DNA of 64,000 nucleotides from Zantedeschia hybrid cultivar (GCA_030544215.1 JARZZO010000011.1:48419587-48483586), one strand, 5' to 3'; numbered from the stretch's first letter, positions 10,566 through 23,340 are shown. Numbers and translations: made by a program. Notes: generated from the letters alone by a model not told the origin.

Positions 10566-12056
10566 TTATTGTTGGTTTCTCATGAATTGCGGTTGATTGT
10601 TGTTTACAGTGCTAATTTGTTCATGAGAGAGTGTGCCTTCAGTAGTGGGACCCATGCTAGAAGAATTTGACATTGCAGGCTTCCGTGGTGGAGGTCTGCT
10701 GGGTCTATGGGGGTCAAAAACATTGGAAAAAGTGGAATCCTTGAACGCGTTCTGAGCGTAACGCGCCCTCTCATACTGATCTGCCATGGTGGTCAAATTA
10801 TTCAGTGTCAATACCAATTTATACTGGGGAGTGGCGTTGGCAACCATCATCTTCACTAGTTCTTGTTCTGATAAGTGATCTCTTATTTTCTCAGCCATTC
10901 CTTGCCATTTGTCTTCAACAAGCTTCATCTTTTCGTTGAACAAATCAGAAATAGATAAGGTAGGTGCCACCCTGTCTTTGTATCTCTGCAGGAACTTTTT
11001 TGACACAATGTCGAAGTTCTCTACCTCACTCGGCTCTAGAGAGAAAAACCACTCCAAAGCTGACCCTTCCAATGACCTCTTGAAGAGGAAGGCCAGTGTT
11101 CTTTTGTCATACTGACATAATGATGATTCATACAGAAATTCCTTGATATGAAGGAAAGGATTGCCTGTGCCGTTGTACTTTCTATAGACTGGCATTTCGA
11201 AAGGCAGGAGATGGAAGACTGGCATATCAGGAACAGAGAGTTCGGGAGCAGTTTTACTATCCATGTTCTTTTCAAAACTTTTGAACCGCTTATCCATCTG
11301 AGAAATTTTCTTAAGTAGAAGTTGAGTGGCAGAATCTGCTGGTGGAGATAGGGGTTGTTGAAAAGACTGTCTCCTAGAATAAGTAGGGATGGGAGGACAG
11401 TAAGGTTGTGGACTAGCAGTATTTCCACCCTGCCCGAAGGTATTCTGATAAACTGGGGTCTGCGGCCTGACAGGATGCCGCAAACTAGATTGTTGATGAC
11501 CCATGCGTTGAGGGGTAGAAATATGGAGGCCTTCCATGACCTGGGTAGGAGCTTGATAAACAGAGGGGTGAACCGAGGGATTTGGTTCAAGTGACTGTAA
11601 AGGGGTTTTCCCTTTCAAAATAGATTGGATGGCATCAAACCGACGATGATCCACATGATTAGATAGCGCTCCCATGAGGGTAGGGAGATCATAAGGATGA
11701 TTGGAAGAGGGTCCGGCTTAGTCTTAGACTCCTTTGAAGACGGGATTGGAAATGACATGAACATGGGAATGATTGCCCATATCTTGATTATATTGATTAT
11801 AAGTTGAATCCATCTGAAATTGAGGGGCATGAGCATCTCCCTCGTGTAAAGTTTGGAATTGATTAGAATTATAAGCATCTCTCTCGTCTTCTGAATAAGA
11901 CGGATCATAGACCCGAGGGGCATGAGCATCTCCCTCGTACTCCACTACATCTTCTTGTTCGAAGGCCACCATGCTGAGAGTTCGACTTGATCGGAGCATC
12001 ATAATATTAATTTTTGACAAAGATTCAAACAAGTTGTGGAGAGGATTAGCAAACAA
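10566..12056 (-). pseudogene. G1 gag (capsid) region
   Basis: This would form the virus-like particle. The main open stretch (11675-10566, 369 codons) contains a retrotransposon gag domain: NPFLHIKEFLYESSLCQYDK, LAFLFKRSLEGSALEWFFSL, FLQRYKDRVAPTLSISDL and a helical C-terminal part up to DQYERARYAQN. The N-terminal segment (12056-11724) is rich in Asp, Tyr and Gln and is separated from the main domain by a frameshift. It includes two copies of a GDAHAP motif about 94 bp apart. The start is uncertain because of the frameshift. Confidence 0.75.
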
Positions 12057-12357
12057 GTGGATGGTTACATTATCTTATGCTTCCTTGTTGAATTATTTGG
12101 ATTGTTAAACACAAATTCACTGAATGGGTAGGAGCCTAGTTTTAGTTTAGTTTTTCCACCATTATACTCTATGGTTCTCTCACAACAGTATGAATGACTA
12201 ACCAGGACTTCAATTGGTACAACCAGCCCGATGAACAAGGAGGAATACCTTGCTTTTGGGGACTTACGGAGGTCTTAACATCAACCACTCTAGTCTGACC
12301 GAGGGACCAACCCAGTCAGAGAGAGGTGAAGATGCTAAGAAAAGTGTTCTTATGAGA

Positions 12358-12380
12358 GGGGGGGGGGGGGGGGGGGGGGG
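12358..12380 (+). repeat. Poly-G run (23 bases)
   Basis: Uninterrupted run of 23 G in the G1 LTR. The homologous place in the G2 LTR (about 40070) lacks it. It could be a true expansion or an assembly artefact. Confidence 0.9.
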
Positions 12381-12494
12381 TGAGCCCAATGCAGATGACC
12401 TACGGCCTGGATGACCTCTAATGTAGTGTAAGATAGTTATAGGTAACCAAAGAAATCAAAGATCTGAGGGTTGATGAGCAAAAGAAGAAACTGT

Positions 12495-12650
12495 TTGAAT
12501 TGCGTTGCTGTTCAACGACGCTATTCAAGACAGAAGTTTCTTCTGTTCACAGACGCTCAGGCAGCAACGCAGCAAGAATATGAGGCTGAATGGCATCTCG
12601 ATACTGGGACGCGTTTTGAATCGCGTCTCTTTGCCTAGACGCTATTCAGA
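12495..12650. repeat. Dyad array, LTR-end cluster (G1)
   Basis: Copies of the GCGTC ... GACGC dyad at about 12495-12527 (arms ATTGCGTT/AACGACGC-like), 12590-12624 and 12617-12650 (AATCGCGTC ... GACGCTATT), with a weaker one near 12541-12571. The loops are 8-11 bases. Flanks are AAT on the left and ATT on the right. Confidence 0.7.
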
Positions 12651-13887
12651 GCCTGAAAACAGTAAATAGAGAGCAATTTTGAGGACAATCCTCTCCCAAA
12701 TTATCAAGATAAATAGAAATCTAATTGATCATGCAAATTCAATTTAAACATGTTTATTATCTTACAAACAACATAAACTCAATCAACCACACACTTCTTA
12801 TCACACTCATAACTTTCAATCAATCACGGGAGGGCAAGATCTTGCCGCAAAGGGATGTGCACGTAGGGATAAACTAAACTAAACTCACCAATTGGTGAAA
12901 GGAGTGTCCAAGGGACACAAGTGGAGCACTGTGGGTACCCGATGATTAAAAGTAAGAACAACTATTAAAAGATGGCGAGACCAAGTTCCACCGTGATCGC
13001 CAAAAAGCTTTAAGTGCTCAAATTAGGTGTGTGATGTTCATAGATTTCATGTTGTCTACATGAGCAGTAAAAACTGTTAAAAACTAAAGAAAACGTGATC
13101 GCTAGAAACTGTAAAGTTTCAAAGAAAGATTGATCGCTTACCTTTTCAAATTTAGGAGATGTTGAATCCTTGATTCTCTTCTTTTGGCCGGCCAAGGAAA
13201 GAGAGTCCTTTTCGTAAGATGTTCTTGCTTTTTTTTTTTCTTGATGGTTGTTCCTTTGAACTTCTTTCTTTCTTCTTCTTTGTATCTTATATGAAAGATC
13301 AAATAAAGAAAGAATCTAATTAGAAGTAGAGTAGTGTAGTATCTATTCTAATAATAAATTTAAACGTACAACTAAACTAATCTACTCACTTGATTGGTAT
13401 TCTTTAAACCCCTATAAGCATGTGGGTATGAAACTATGATTGTGTGTGTGTGAACATGGAGTGATGATGATGATGATGAATTATGAAAAACAATGAATAA
13501 ACTATATAAAATTAATGAAAAAATTAGAAAGGAATTAGGGAAAGAAGATGGTTGGTTAGTTCCTCCATAGCCTTTGTCTTTGAAAGCTTCTAAGGATGAA
13601 GAGGATGAAGAAGAAGAAGCCTTGGATGAAGCTCTTCTTGCTATCCACGTTTTTCTCCTCTAGGGCCTCAAAACACCTTGCTTTAAGCTTCAAAGTCACT
13701 AATGGCCAACCTTTTTTAAAGGTCCAAAGGGTGTTGTATTTATAAGAATGGGTTTATGGGTGTTTAGGGTTTTAAAAGGATTCTCTCCCGCAGTCGGACT
13801 TACCTTGGATGAGCATGAATGAGTTAGCAACCTTCCCAACTTCGAAAATCGGATTATCTTGGCCAAATCATGTTTATCAGGAAATCC

Positions 13888-14192
13888 TCAAATCGCGTCG
13901 CCCAATCGGGACGTCATTTGTCTAATTAAAACTGCCAAAATAGAAATAAAATCCGAAAAGGAAACCGAAATATATTAGGAAACCTAAATCGCATCTCCCT
14001 AGCGAGACGTGCTTTATATAATCTAGGAAATTAATTCGGATTTAAAATCGTAAACCCAGACGGATTAGAACTTAAATGGTGTCTCCCCTAGGCGACGCTA
14101 TCCAGTTAAATCTATATGAATTTGGAAATTTAATTTTAAACTGATTTTGGTTAGGAATCTAAATGGCGTCGTATATGGGCGACGCTAATTAA
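13888..14192. repeat. Dyad array, LTR-start cluster (G1)
   Basis: Four copies at about 13888-13922, 13986-14017, 14073-14107 and 14159-14192, spaced about 85-100 bp. Examples of arms are AATCGCGTC/GACGTCATT and AATGGCGTC/GACGCTAAT. The four positions correspond to the four copies in each G2 LTR start. Confidence 0.8.
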
Positions 14193-14309
14193 TAAATTTC
14201 GAAAAAAATTAATAAAAATTAATTAATGATTAAATATAATATCATTCTGCGACATTATAATTGTGACATAAAATTTACTCAACATGATGTCAAAATTAGC
14301 GTATCTACA

Positions 14310-17265
14310 GAATTGAGGCTAGGAAACGGTGCAAAAGTTGCGGCAGTTGTTGTTGGGACAACAAACCTCAGACTTCCATCGGGAGACGTCTTATCATTCG
14401 AAGATTGTTATTATGTTCCTAGCATAATAAAGAACATCATATCAGTATCTTGTTTGGACAAGATAGGATATAGGTTGTCGATTGAGAATAGAAGTTGTTC
14501 GATTTATTATGGTAATAAATCAATAGCTTAGGCATCTTTAGTCAACGGTCTATATCTTTTAGATGTTTCTTATTACAATCTTCACATTGATAATGCTCTT
14601 AAGAAGAGCAAGAATTGTGTGAACCAAGCCTACATGTGGCATTGTAGATTTGGGCATATTGGTGAAAGCAGGTTGCAAAAGTTGCACAAACATGGATATT
14701 TGAATGCATTCGATTATGAATCTTTTGCGACATGTGAGTCCTGTCTTATGGGAAAGATGCAAAATCTTCATTTAATGGACATGGAGAATGTGCCAAGGAC
14801 ATTCTGGGATTAATACATTCAGATGTATGTGATCCCATGTCCACCCAAGCCAAAGGTGGCTTTTCATACTTCATCACATTCACCGATGACTTCTCAAGAT
14901 TCGGCTATGTGTACTTAATGAAGTACAAGTCAGAAGCATTTGAGAAGTTTAAGGAATTCAAGAATGAGGTAGAAAAGCAATCAGGAAAGAGTATTAAAGT
15001 TCTTCGATCAGATCGAGGAGGAGAGTACTTGAGTACTAATTTCACACAATTCTTAAAGGATAATGATATCCTTTCTCAGCTGACCCCTCTATATACACCA
15101 TAGATGAATGATATATCTGAAAGAAGGAATCGCACCTTGTTAGACATGGTGCGCTCCATGATGAGTTTTTTAGGATTACTAGTGTCCCTCTAGGGGTATG
15201 CTCTAGAGTTAGCAACATATCTACTAAACAGAGTACCCAGCAAGTCTGTGACCTCTACTCCATATGAGATATGAAAATGCAAGAAACCAAAATTTAAACA
15301 TGTTAAAGTCTAGGGTTGTCCTGCTCATGTAAAGAGGCATGATCCAAACAAGCTGGAATCACGAATTGATAAATGCAGGTTTGTGGGATATCCAAAGGAA
15401 ACCTTTGGATACTACTTTTACCATCCTGGTGAACAAAAGGTGTTTGTCGCCAGAAAAGTTGTCTTCTTGGAAGAGGAATACCTTCTCCAGGAGGACAGTG
15501 GGAGTAAAATAGTATTGGAAGAAGTTCTAGATCCCCAAACAATTGTATTATCATCAGATGAGATATCAGTTCCTGAGTATGTTCAGGTACACATAGATGA
15601 GCCTCGTAGATTTGGTAGAGTACCTAGAATATCCAAACAATATGTGGGACATATCGCTGGAGGAGAGTCTAAGGTAGAATATAATGAGGATGATGATCCT
15701 AAAACCTACTAGGAGGCCATAGAAGACCCCGAAGCCAGGAAATGGCAAGAAGCCATGAACTCAGAAATCCAATCCATGTACACCAACTAAGTTTGGAACT
15801 TGGAGGACTTTCCCGAGGGTATTGTACCCATCGGATGCAAGTGGATCTTTAAGAGAAAGATTGGTGCTGATGGATGGATCGACACTTATAAGGCAAGATT
15901 GGTGGTAAAGGGATATCGTCAAAGGCTAGGAATTGAGTATGACGAGACTTTCTCACCAGTTGCCATGATAAAGTCGATCAGAGTTCTATTCGCCATAACT
16001 GCACACTATGATTACGAGATGCAGATAGATGTGAAGACTACCTTCCTCAGCGGTAACCTTGAGGAAGAGGTGTATATGATACAACCAGAACTTTTTGCAT
16101 CCAAGGAATCTCCAGATAAAGTGTGCAAGCTTCGAAAGTCCATTTATAGACTGAAGCAAGCTTCCAGGAGCTAGAACATAAGATTTGACGAGACTGTCAA
16201 GTCTTATGACTTCATTAAGAATGAAGACAAGCCGTGTGTAAAAGAAAACCAGTGGAAGCGCAGTCACCTTCTTAGTTCTTTACGTAGACGACATACTACT
16301 CATTGAGAATGATGTAGCTATGATGTCATCGATAAAGATCTAGATGTCGAAAAACTTCTCCATGAAGGATTTAGGAGAAGCACCTTACGTATTGGGAATA
16401 CGGATTTATAGAGATAGATCAAAGAGGATGCTTGGAATGACCCAATTCTTATACATAAATACCATAGTCAAAAGGTTTGGCATAGAAAATTCCAAGAGAT
16501 GTCTTATACCGATGAGACATGGAATTAATCCCTCAAAGGAGTAGTCTCCTTAGACTCCTGATGATAGGGCATTCATGGATAGAGTACTATATGCCTATCC
16601 CATAGGATCTATCATGTATGCTATGCTATGTACACGGCCTGATGTTGCATATGCTCTAAGTGTTACGAGCAAATTTCAGCTGATCCAAGCGAAGAGCACT
16701 GGAAGGCAGTGAAATATATCCTTAAGTACTTAAGAGGAACAAGGATGTGTTTCTGGTCTACGGAGGAGATGACTTGAAACTGCGAGGCTTTACTGACTCG
16801 AGTTTCCAGTCATATCCAGATGATAACAAGTCTACATTCGGATTTGTGTTTACTTTGAACGGAGGTGCAGTGTGCTGGAAGAGTTCCAAGCAAGCAACCA
16901 CTACAGATTCGACGACCGAAGCTGAGTATATCGTTGCAGCTGAAGCCGCAAAGGAAGCAGTGTGGTTGAAGAAATTCATTACCGACCTCGGCGTAGTTCC
17001 CAGCATCTCTGAACCTATTCCGTTGTTGTGCGACAACAATGGAGCCATTGCACAAGCGAAAGAGTCGAGGTCTCATCAGAAATCGAAGCATATTCTAAGG
17101 CGCTTTCATCTTATCAGAGAGATCATATCCAGAAGAGATGTAGTGGTGAAAAGAGTTCCGCCTGTTGACAATGTAGCAGATCCATTGATAAAGCCATTGT
17201 CTCAAATTATGTTTGAGCGTCACTTAGAGTCTATAGGCTTACTGTATAAAGGTGATTGGCTTTAG
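14310..17265 (+). pseudogene. Copia copy A pol remnant
   Basis: It starts inside the protease region (LRLGNGAKVAAV) and continues through the integrase zinc-binding module (WHCRFGHIGE ... CESCLMGK), the integrase core (FTDDFSRFGYVYLMK, LRSDRGGEYLS), RT (WIFKRKIGADG, then the YVDD-like segment near 16285) and RNase H (FTDSSFQSYPDDNKST, TTEAEYIVAAEAAKEA). Many stops are transitions relative to copy C: TAG for CAG at about 15111, TAG for TGG at about 15191 and 15311, TAA for CAA at about 15788. Small frameshifts also occur. It is not functional. Confidence 0.9.
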
Positions 17266-17279
17266 TCCAGGTGGGAGAT

Positions 17280-18796
17280 TGTTAGTCTTAGGTAGCCTAC
17301 AAGCCAATCTGACTATGTAAATCTTATTCATTTATTAATAAAATGACATTATATTCATTATGTGTAATTCATATTGTTATCGTCTCATAATGAAGTCCGT
17401 GAATATGTACGATAGTGATTGGATTATGATGAGATCATACTAGTGAGACTGATCACTTAAACACACATATTCTTAATAGTTCATAGTCATCGGATATCCG
17501 AGAAGGACATCGGATATCCAGTTAGACTAGTGCAGATTACTCCTGCTCATATGTGAGGGTGATTGATCTCATAGTCACTTGTGTGGAGACACTAAGGCAA
17601 ATCTATAGGTGCTCATTAGAGAATGAGTTCACTGTATTGATCCGACTGAATCGCTGGATGGTATTGTACCTCACTGTCAACCAGCTTGATTCTATTGTCG
17701 CAGCTGCGTGGATGGTCCTCGGACCTGAGACACCAAGGACACCTTGTCGATGGACTTCTGTGCTTTGAGCTTGGTTTATGAATCTCTAACCACGGGATTC
17801 TAAACTGCCAAGGATCGGGTACAACGGAATACCATCAAAGAAAATTGAGTGTCAATAAGGAATCATTCGCTCTCAGTACTTAGAGAGAGAATGCTCTAGG
17901 AAGGATGCGCGGAAGTCTTTGGCTAGGGCGGACGCTAATATCGGGAAAAAGAGTTTTCCGATATTATTTGGCAACATCCAATCCAAGTGAGTCAACCGGT
18001 TAGGGTTTGACGGTAAACCATACCTTGAGTTGACTCGAGAGCATTGAACGAATGAACGATTATATCCATGCGGTAACTGTTGGTAGAAAGGTTCCAAGAG
18101 TGGGTTACTTAACCCTGATACCTTTTGGATTCACCCGGTGTTACTTGGCACCCATCGTGATCGGTGGCCCGATCGAATTCGATGTGAGACATTAATTTGA
18201 TTGATTAATTAATTAATATGAGTTATTAATTGATTCATCAGGCCAGTGAGGACTCACTAGGGTTATTGGGCCATTAACTGGACTGGTTATTGGGCCTAGA
18301 GAGTCACACGCAAATGATTCTCGAAGCGATGGATAAATAAGTGGGTTTTATATTAACTGGGGATTTTTATGAAAAACCGCGCGGTTAATATAAAATATAG
18401 TGAACGGGCTGAGCAGGCCAAGCTGCTGCTAACCCTAGCCGCCCCCTCCTCTCTTCCTCGCTCTCTCTAGCGCCCCAGGCCGATTCTGATCTCCGGGTCT
18501 GCTCCGCCGCTTCTCCGACTCCCATCCTACGGGAAATCGTCCACACGTTGCGGCGAACGGCGGAGGCTTCGTTGGTTGCGAAGAATGAGGAAACGTGAGG
18601 ATATCCACCGCGAGGATCACGTGGACTCCGTGAGGTGTCACACCGACCAATCGGTTACAGATTCGAATCCGCGCACGGTAAGAATCGATAATCCGATTAT
18701 CGGTTTTTTGTATTTTCAGAATGGGAAATGGATCGTAGTATTTTAATTTTAATTTCCGCTGCGTTTGTGATCTGGAGAAACACCAAGAACCCAAAA
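17280..18796 (+). repeat. Copia copy A 3' LTR
   Basis: It begins TGTTAGTCTTAGG directly after a purine-rich tract (ggtgggagat) and ends near 'aagaaccca'. Length is about 1.5 kb, as in copies B, C and D. It contains the shared 'gatgtgagacatta' dyad (18171-18199) and the AACCGCGCGGTT dyad (18375-18386). Confidence 0.88.
18347..18400 (+). promoter_or_regulatory. Putative copia LTR core promoter with nested dyads
   Basis: TTTTATATTAAC (18347) and GTTAATATAAAA (18384) are inverted copies of each other and enclose the 12 bp palindrome AACCGCGCGGTT. TATAAAATA lies at the right end. All four copia LTRs keep this layout, with changes. The position would suit a TATA box for LTR transcription. No transcription data are available. 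Confidence 0.4.
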
Positions 18797-21154
18797 AGAA
18801 CGAGGAAAGTGACTGCACTCGCACTAGGCTCATCTTCATTCTTAATGAAGTCATAAGACTTGACAGCTTCGTCAAATCTTATGTTCCAGTTCCGAGAAGC
18901 TTGCTTCAGTCTATAAATAGACCTCTGAAGCTTGCACACTCTATCTGAAAGCTCTTTGGATGTGAAACCTTCTAGTTGTATCATATACACCTCTTCCTTA
19001 AAGTTACCGTTGAGGAAGGCAGTCTTCACATCCATCTGCCAGATCTCGTAATCGTAGTGTGCAGCTATGGCGAGTAGAATGTTTATCGGCTTTATCATGA
19101 CAACTGGTGAGAAAGTCTCGTCATAGTCAATTCCTTGCCTTTGACGATATCCCTTTGCCACCAATCTTACCTTATAAGTATAAATCCGTCCATCAATATC
19201 GATCTTTTTCTTAAAATACTTTCGGGCAAGTCCTCCAAGTTCCAAACTTGGTTGGTGTATATGGACTAGATTTCTGAGTTCATGGCTTCTCGCCATTTCC
19301 CGGCTTCTGGGCCTTCTATAGCCCCCTGGTAGGTTTTAGGATCATCATTCTCATTATATTCTACCTTAGACTTTCCTTCAACAATATGTCCCACATATCG
19401 TTCGAGTAGTCTAGGTACTCTACCAGATCTACGAGGCTCATCTGTATATACCTGAACAGATTTAGGAACTGATATCTCATCCAATGATATTGCAGCTATT
19501 TGGGGATCTAGAACCTCTTTCAATACTATTTTACTCCCATTGTCCTCCTAAAGAAGGTATTTCTCTTCCAAGAAGACAGCTTTCTGGACGACAAACACCT
19601 TTTGTTCACCAGGATGGTAAAAGTAGTATCCAAAAGTTTCCTTTGGATATACCACAAACCTGCATTTATCAGTTCGTGATTCCAGCTTGTCTGGATCATG
19701 TATCTTTACATGAGCAGGACAACCCCAGACTTTAACATATTTAAATTCTGGTTTCTTGCCTTTCCATATCTCATATGGAGTAGAGGCCACAGACTTGTTA
19801 GGTACTTTGTTCAGTAAGTATGCTGCTGACTCTAGAGCATACCCCTAGAGGGACACTGGTAATCCCGAAAAGCTCATCATGGATCGCACCATGTCCAACA
19901 AGGTGTGATTCCTCCTTTCTGATACACCATCCATTTGTGGTCTATATGGAGGGGTCAGTTGAGAAATGATATCATTATCTTTTAAGAATTGTGTGAAATT
20001 AGTACTCAAGTATTCTCCTCTCCGATCTGATCAAAGAGCTTTAATACTCTTTCCTAACTGCTTCTCTACCTCATTCTTGAACTCCTTGGACTTCTCAAAT
20101 GCTTCCGACTTGTACTTCATTAAGTACACATAGCCGAATCATAAGAAGTCGTCGGTGAACATGATGAAGTATAAGAAGCCACCTTTGGCTTGGGTGGACA
20201 TGGGACAACATACATCTGAATGTACTAATCCCAGAATGTCCTTGGCACGTTCTACATGTCCAATAAATGGAGATTTTGCCATCTTTCCCATAAGGCAGGA
20301 CTCACATGTCGCAAACGATTCATAATCGAATGCATTCAAATATCTATGTTTATGTAACTTTTGCACCCTGCTTTCACCAATGTGTCCAAGTCTATAATGC
20401 CATATGTAGGCTTGGTTCACACAATTATTGCTCTTTTTAAGAGCTTTATTAATGTGAAGATTGTAGCAAGAAATATCTAAAAGATATAGACCGTTGACTA
20501 AAGGTGCCGAAGCAATTGATTTATTACCATAATAAATCGAACAACTTTTGTTCTTCATAGTCAACTTATATTCTATCTTGTCTAAACAAGATATTGATAT
20601 GATGTTTTTTATTATCCTAGGAACATACTAAAAATCTTCCAATAATAAGACGTCTCCCGATGGAAGCTTGAGGTTTGCTGTCCCTAGCCTCAATTCTACC
20701 TCGCCTTTTCTCAACTTGCGCTTACTTGTCAGCATTTGCACATCATGACAGATATGAGAAGCACATCCGGTATCTAATACCCAAGATGTGGAATCTCTAA
20801 ATGACAAGTTGATATCTATCATATAGATATCTGAAGCTTATGATAGCTTCACCTTTCCATGAGCTTTATCGTTGAGGAACTCCTTGTAGTTCCTCTTCCA
20901 GTGACCCTACTGCTTACAGTAAAAGCAGTCACCCTTTACTACTCCTTTGCTTTTGTCCTTTGATCTTTTATCGTACGCGATCATCTCTACCTCAGGGGCA
21001 TCCAATGCTGGTTCAGTAGGAGGATCAGCTCCAAGGACGTAGGCAATGTGCTCAGATATGAAGACACTCTTCAGGTTTTTGAGCCAAACGAGTAGTTCGG
21101 GCTAGTCAAAAGATTAGCATCAAGTATGCCACGGAATGGGTTATTCGATGACAT
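18797..21154 (-). pseudogene. Copia copy B gag-pol remnant
   Basis: The ATG at 21154 follows 'ctcctgtaggaaatt' as in copies C and D. The short gag reads MSSNNPFRGILDANLL and then loses frame at 'tactcgttt', a 2-base deletion relative to copy C. A zinc-knuckle remnant (about 20940-20890) is followed by the protease motif WVLDTGCASHICHD, integrase (HYRLGHIGE ... CESCLMGKM; FTDDF) and RT up to FLVLF, beyond which copy A LTR sequence begins. A segment before FLVLF (the CVYKKTSG region of copy C) is deleted. Confidence 0.88.
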
Positions 21155-21330
21155 AATTTCCTACAGGAGATGAATAAAATCTATTTATTAAAATTTAAGA
21201 AGGCATGGTTTTTTAATCAAGTTTTAACTCCGACTAATTTTCGACGGACTGTATAACTCTTAGCTACACAGAACGGGAGACGCCGACAGTCTCCTAGTGG
21301 GGATCAGAATCTCAATGACTTGCAGTACAA

Positions 21331-21639
21331 CCTTGTGGATAGCACAAGAAATTTGTAAAACAATCAAAGAGCACCCATCTTATAGGACTTGCAACTCCTT
21401 GCAATATCCAATCATAGCTTTGGTCCCTAGAGATTTAATGGCCTTGTGGATAGCACAACAAGCCACTAATTCTGGTCTAAGCTAACCATCGTTACGCGAT
21501 GAGCATATATTTGCATACAGCCCTTGTGGATAGCACAACAAAGTTATATGGTTCCTGTACTCCGATCATATAGGCATCTAATGCTATAGCCACAGTCTCT
21601 CCTTACAATTAAACAGGCCTTGTGGTAACACAACAAACT
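21331..21639 (-). repeat. Four leader repeats upstream of gag (copy B)
   Basis: Minus-strand copies of the motif TTGTTGTGCTATCCACAAGG start at plus positions 21331, 21441, 21521 and 21616. Spacing read toward gag is about 95, 80 and 110 bp, the same as in copies C and D. Each has a TTGTG/CACAA dyad with a CTATC loop. The copy at 21616 has lost one base. Confidence 0.85.
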
Positions 21640-22449
21640 TGCCTAAAGTAATTTGAATCCTATGACTATAACGATGGTGGACCACGCGGTAAGTTCTTAA
21701 CTACTCACGTTACGACTTAGAATTTAGACGAGGGTATTTAGATAACTTTATCTTGGTCTCTCCTAGGTTATAGTATATAAATATATCATATATATTTACT
21801 AAATACTATACCTACTTTGATTCATAATCAAACATAAAAACATTGTATCACATACATGTCATGTGTGATCATGGATAACACAGTGGGTTTGACTGGAGCC
21901 AACAGTCAAACGCACACATAATCTAACATAACATTTACATTAGACTACCTTGCAAACACATAGGCAAGAGATCTTCTTCATATCACCTTCCTGATTGCAA
22001 CTGTGGATCGTCTTCGCTACTTCCTCGGTTGCCTCGATCATATTACAATAATTCTAGAAAGGCCTTATGGCGAGTACAAAAGAGAGGAAGGTAGAATTAC
22101 ATCGGAATATGAAAGAGAGAGAGAGAGGTACGCAGACCTCTATTTATTAACAATTAATAAATATACTCATTCAAATATCCACGATCTACACAATCATTCA
22201 TCACATGAATAATTAAATAAGTGCATATCCATGACTACGGTGTGTTTTAAACCATTCCACACAAGATAAGCACATCACATGGTTAAAATAAAAGAGTTTC
22301 AAAATTAAATAATTTTGACTTTCAAAACTAGGTTTCAATCAAAATTGGCATTTGAATTTCAAAAGTCTTTTAATAACTTAAGCATACAATTAAATCAAAT
22401 TTAAAAGCATCAAAATACACATCACATGTGCACACACTCCAAATTAATA

Positions 22450-23340
22450 ATTTCATATTATTCCATGCCATTAGAACAATTCTAATAATTAAAAAATCTA
22501 ACATTTAGATTAAAACATATTAATAATCTGACAATTAGATTATTAATAATTAATAACTTATTTAACTCTTAGACTAGTCCATTAGAGTTAATTACTAATT
22601 TAACACTTAAATTAATAATCAACTCTAATTAGTTATTAACTTTTAATCTAACTCTTAGATTAGTTAATTTAAAATTAATCATTAACTTAACACTTAAATT
22701 AACAATTAACTTTAATTAACTAAAAAGTATTAATCTAACTCTTAGATTATAAAATTAATGTTAACTATTAATTTAACTTTTAAAGTAATAATTAACACTA
22801 ATTAATTAATAACTACTAATTTAACACTTAAATTAGTCAATTAAATTAATTATTAATTTAACTTTTAAATTAACAACTAACTTTAATTAATTCATAATTA
22901 GATGAATTAATAATTAATAATCTAACACTTAGACTAATAATTATTAAACACTAATTTAACTCTTAAATTAGTCTACTTAAGGTTAATTATCAATTTAATA
23001 CTTAAACTAATAATTAACTCTAATTCTCTAATTAAGGTTAATTATCAATTTAATACTTAAACTAATAATTAACTATAATTCTCTAATTAAGGTTAATTAT
23101 CAATTTAATACTTAAACTAATAATTAACTCTAATTCTTTAACAACTAATTGTTAATTTAATTCATAGATTAGTTAATTGAAATTAATTATTAATTCAACA
23201 CTTAAATTAACAATTAACTCTAATAAACTAATAACTACTAATTTAATACTTAAATTAGTCAATTAAAATTAATTATTAATTTAACACTTAAATTAATAAC
23301 TAACTTTAATTATTTAACAACAATTTGTTAATAATAATGA
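22450..23340 (-). repeat. AT-rich dyad array in the leader of copy B
   Basis: Dense units such as TAATTTAA-CAC-TTAAATTA and TAATCTAA-CTC-TTAGATTA (plus-strand reading) repeat every 30-50 bp. Arms are perfect or near-perfect inverted repeats with three-base loops. Copies C and D have the same array in the opposite orientation. Confidence 0.75.
22983..23147. repeat. Three tandem 55 bp units
   Basis: A 55 bp unit beginning TTAATTATCAATTTAATACT occurs three times at 22983, 23038 and 23093 with one or a few differences. It is a local expansion within the AT-rich leader array. Confidence 0.9.

Larger units (their letters stand above)
3774..14309 (-). mobile_element. G1: decayed Ty3/gypsy retrotransposon, Tat-like
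   Basis: On the minus strand the order is 5' LTR, gag, Pro/Gln-rich spacer, protease, G-patch, unknown domain, RT, gypsy RNase H, second RNase H and integrase. Integrase after RT defines Ty3/gypsy. The second RNase H and the lack of a chromodomain suggest the Tat side of the non-chromoviral lineages. The coding region is broken by many stops and frameshifts. The 5' LTR begins with TGTAG at 14309 and abuts copia copy A exactly at 14310, so G1 inserted into that copia copy. The copia sequence expected on the far side is absent, and so is the 3' LTR, implying a later deletion. Confidence 0.85.
12140..14309 (-). repeat. G1 5' LTR (about 2.2 kb)
   Basis: Minus-strand sequence starting TGTAGATACGCTAATTTTGA at 14309 matches the starts of both G2 LTRs (34396 and 38157). 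Its other end matches 40020-40300 of G2 ('ctctctctgactgg', 'ggtcagac', 'gttaagacctcc'). Homology stops near 12140, so the exact end is uncertain. The LTR contains a 23-base G run, short simple repeats, and the dyad copies listed separately. Confidence 0.8.
14310..18796 (+). mobile_element. Copia copy A (5' truncated, with 3' LTR)
   Basis: Ty1/copia order (protease, integrase, RT, RNase H) on the plus strand, closely matching copies C and D. The 5' LTR, leader, gag and protease active site are missing because G1 occupies the left side from 14309. The 3' LTR is present (17280-18796) and ends directly against copy B in the opposite orientation. Confidence 0.9.

Noticed and set aside
21331..21639. 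CRISPR-like spaced repeats
   Set aside because: The repeats are 20 bp with 60-90 bp spacers, lie in a plant retrotransposon leader, and recur with related spacers in other copies.
22450..23340. Satellite or centromere-type repeat
   Set aside because: The array is confined to the leader of one copia family and appears at the same place in copies C and D.
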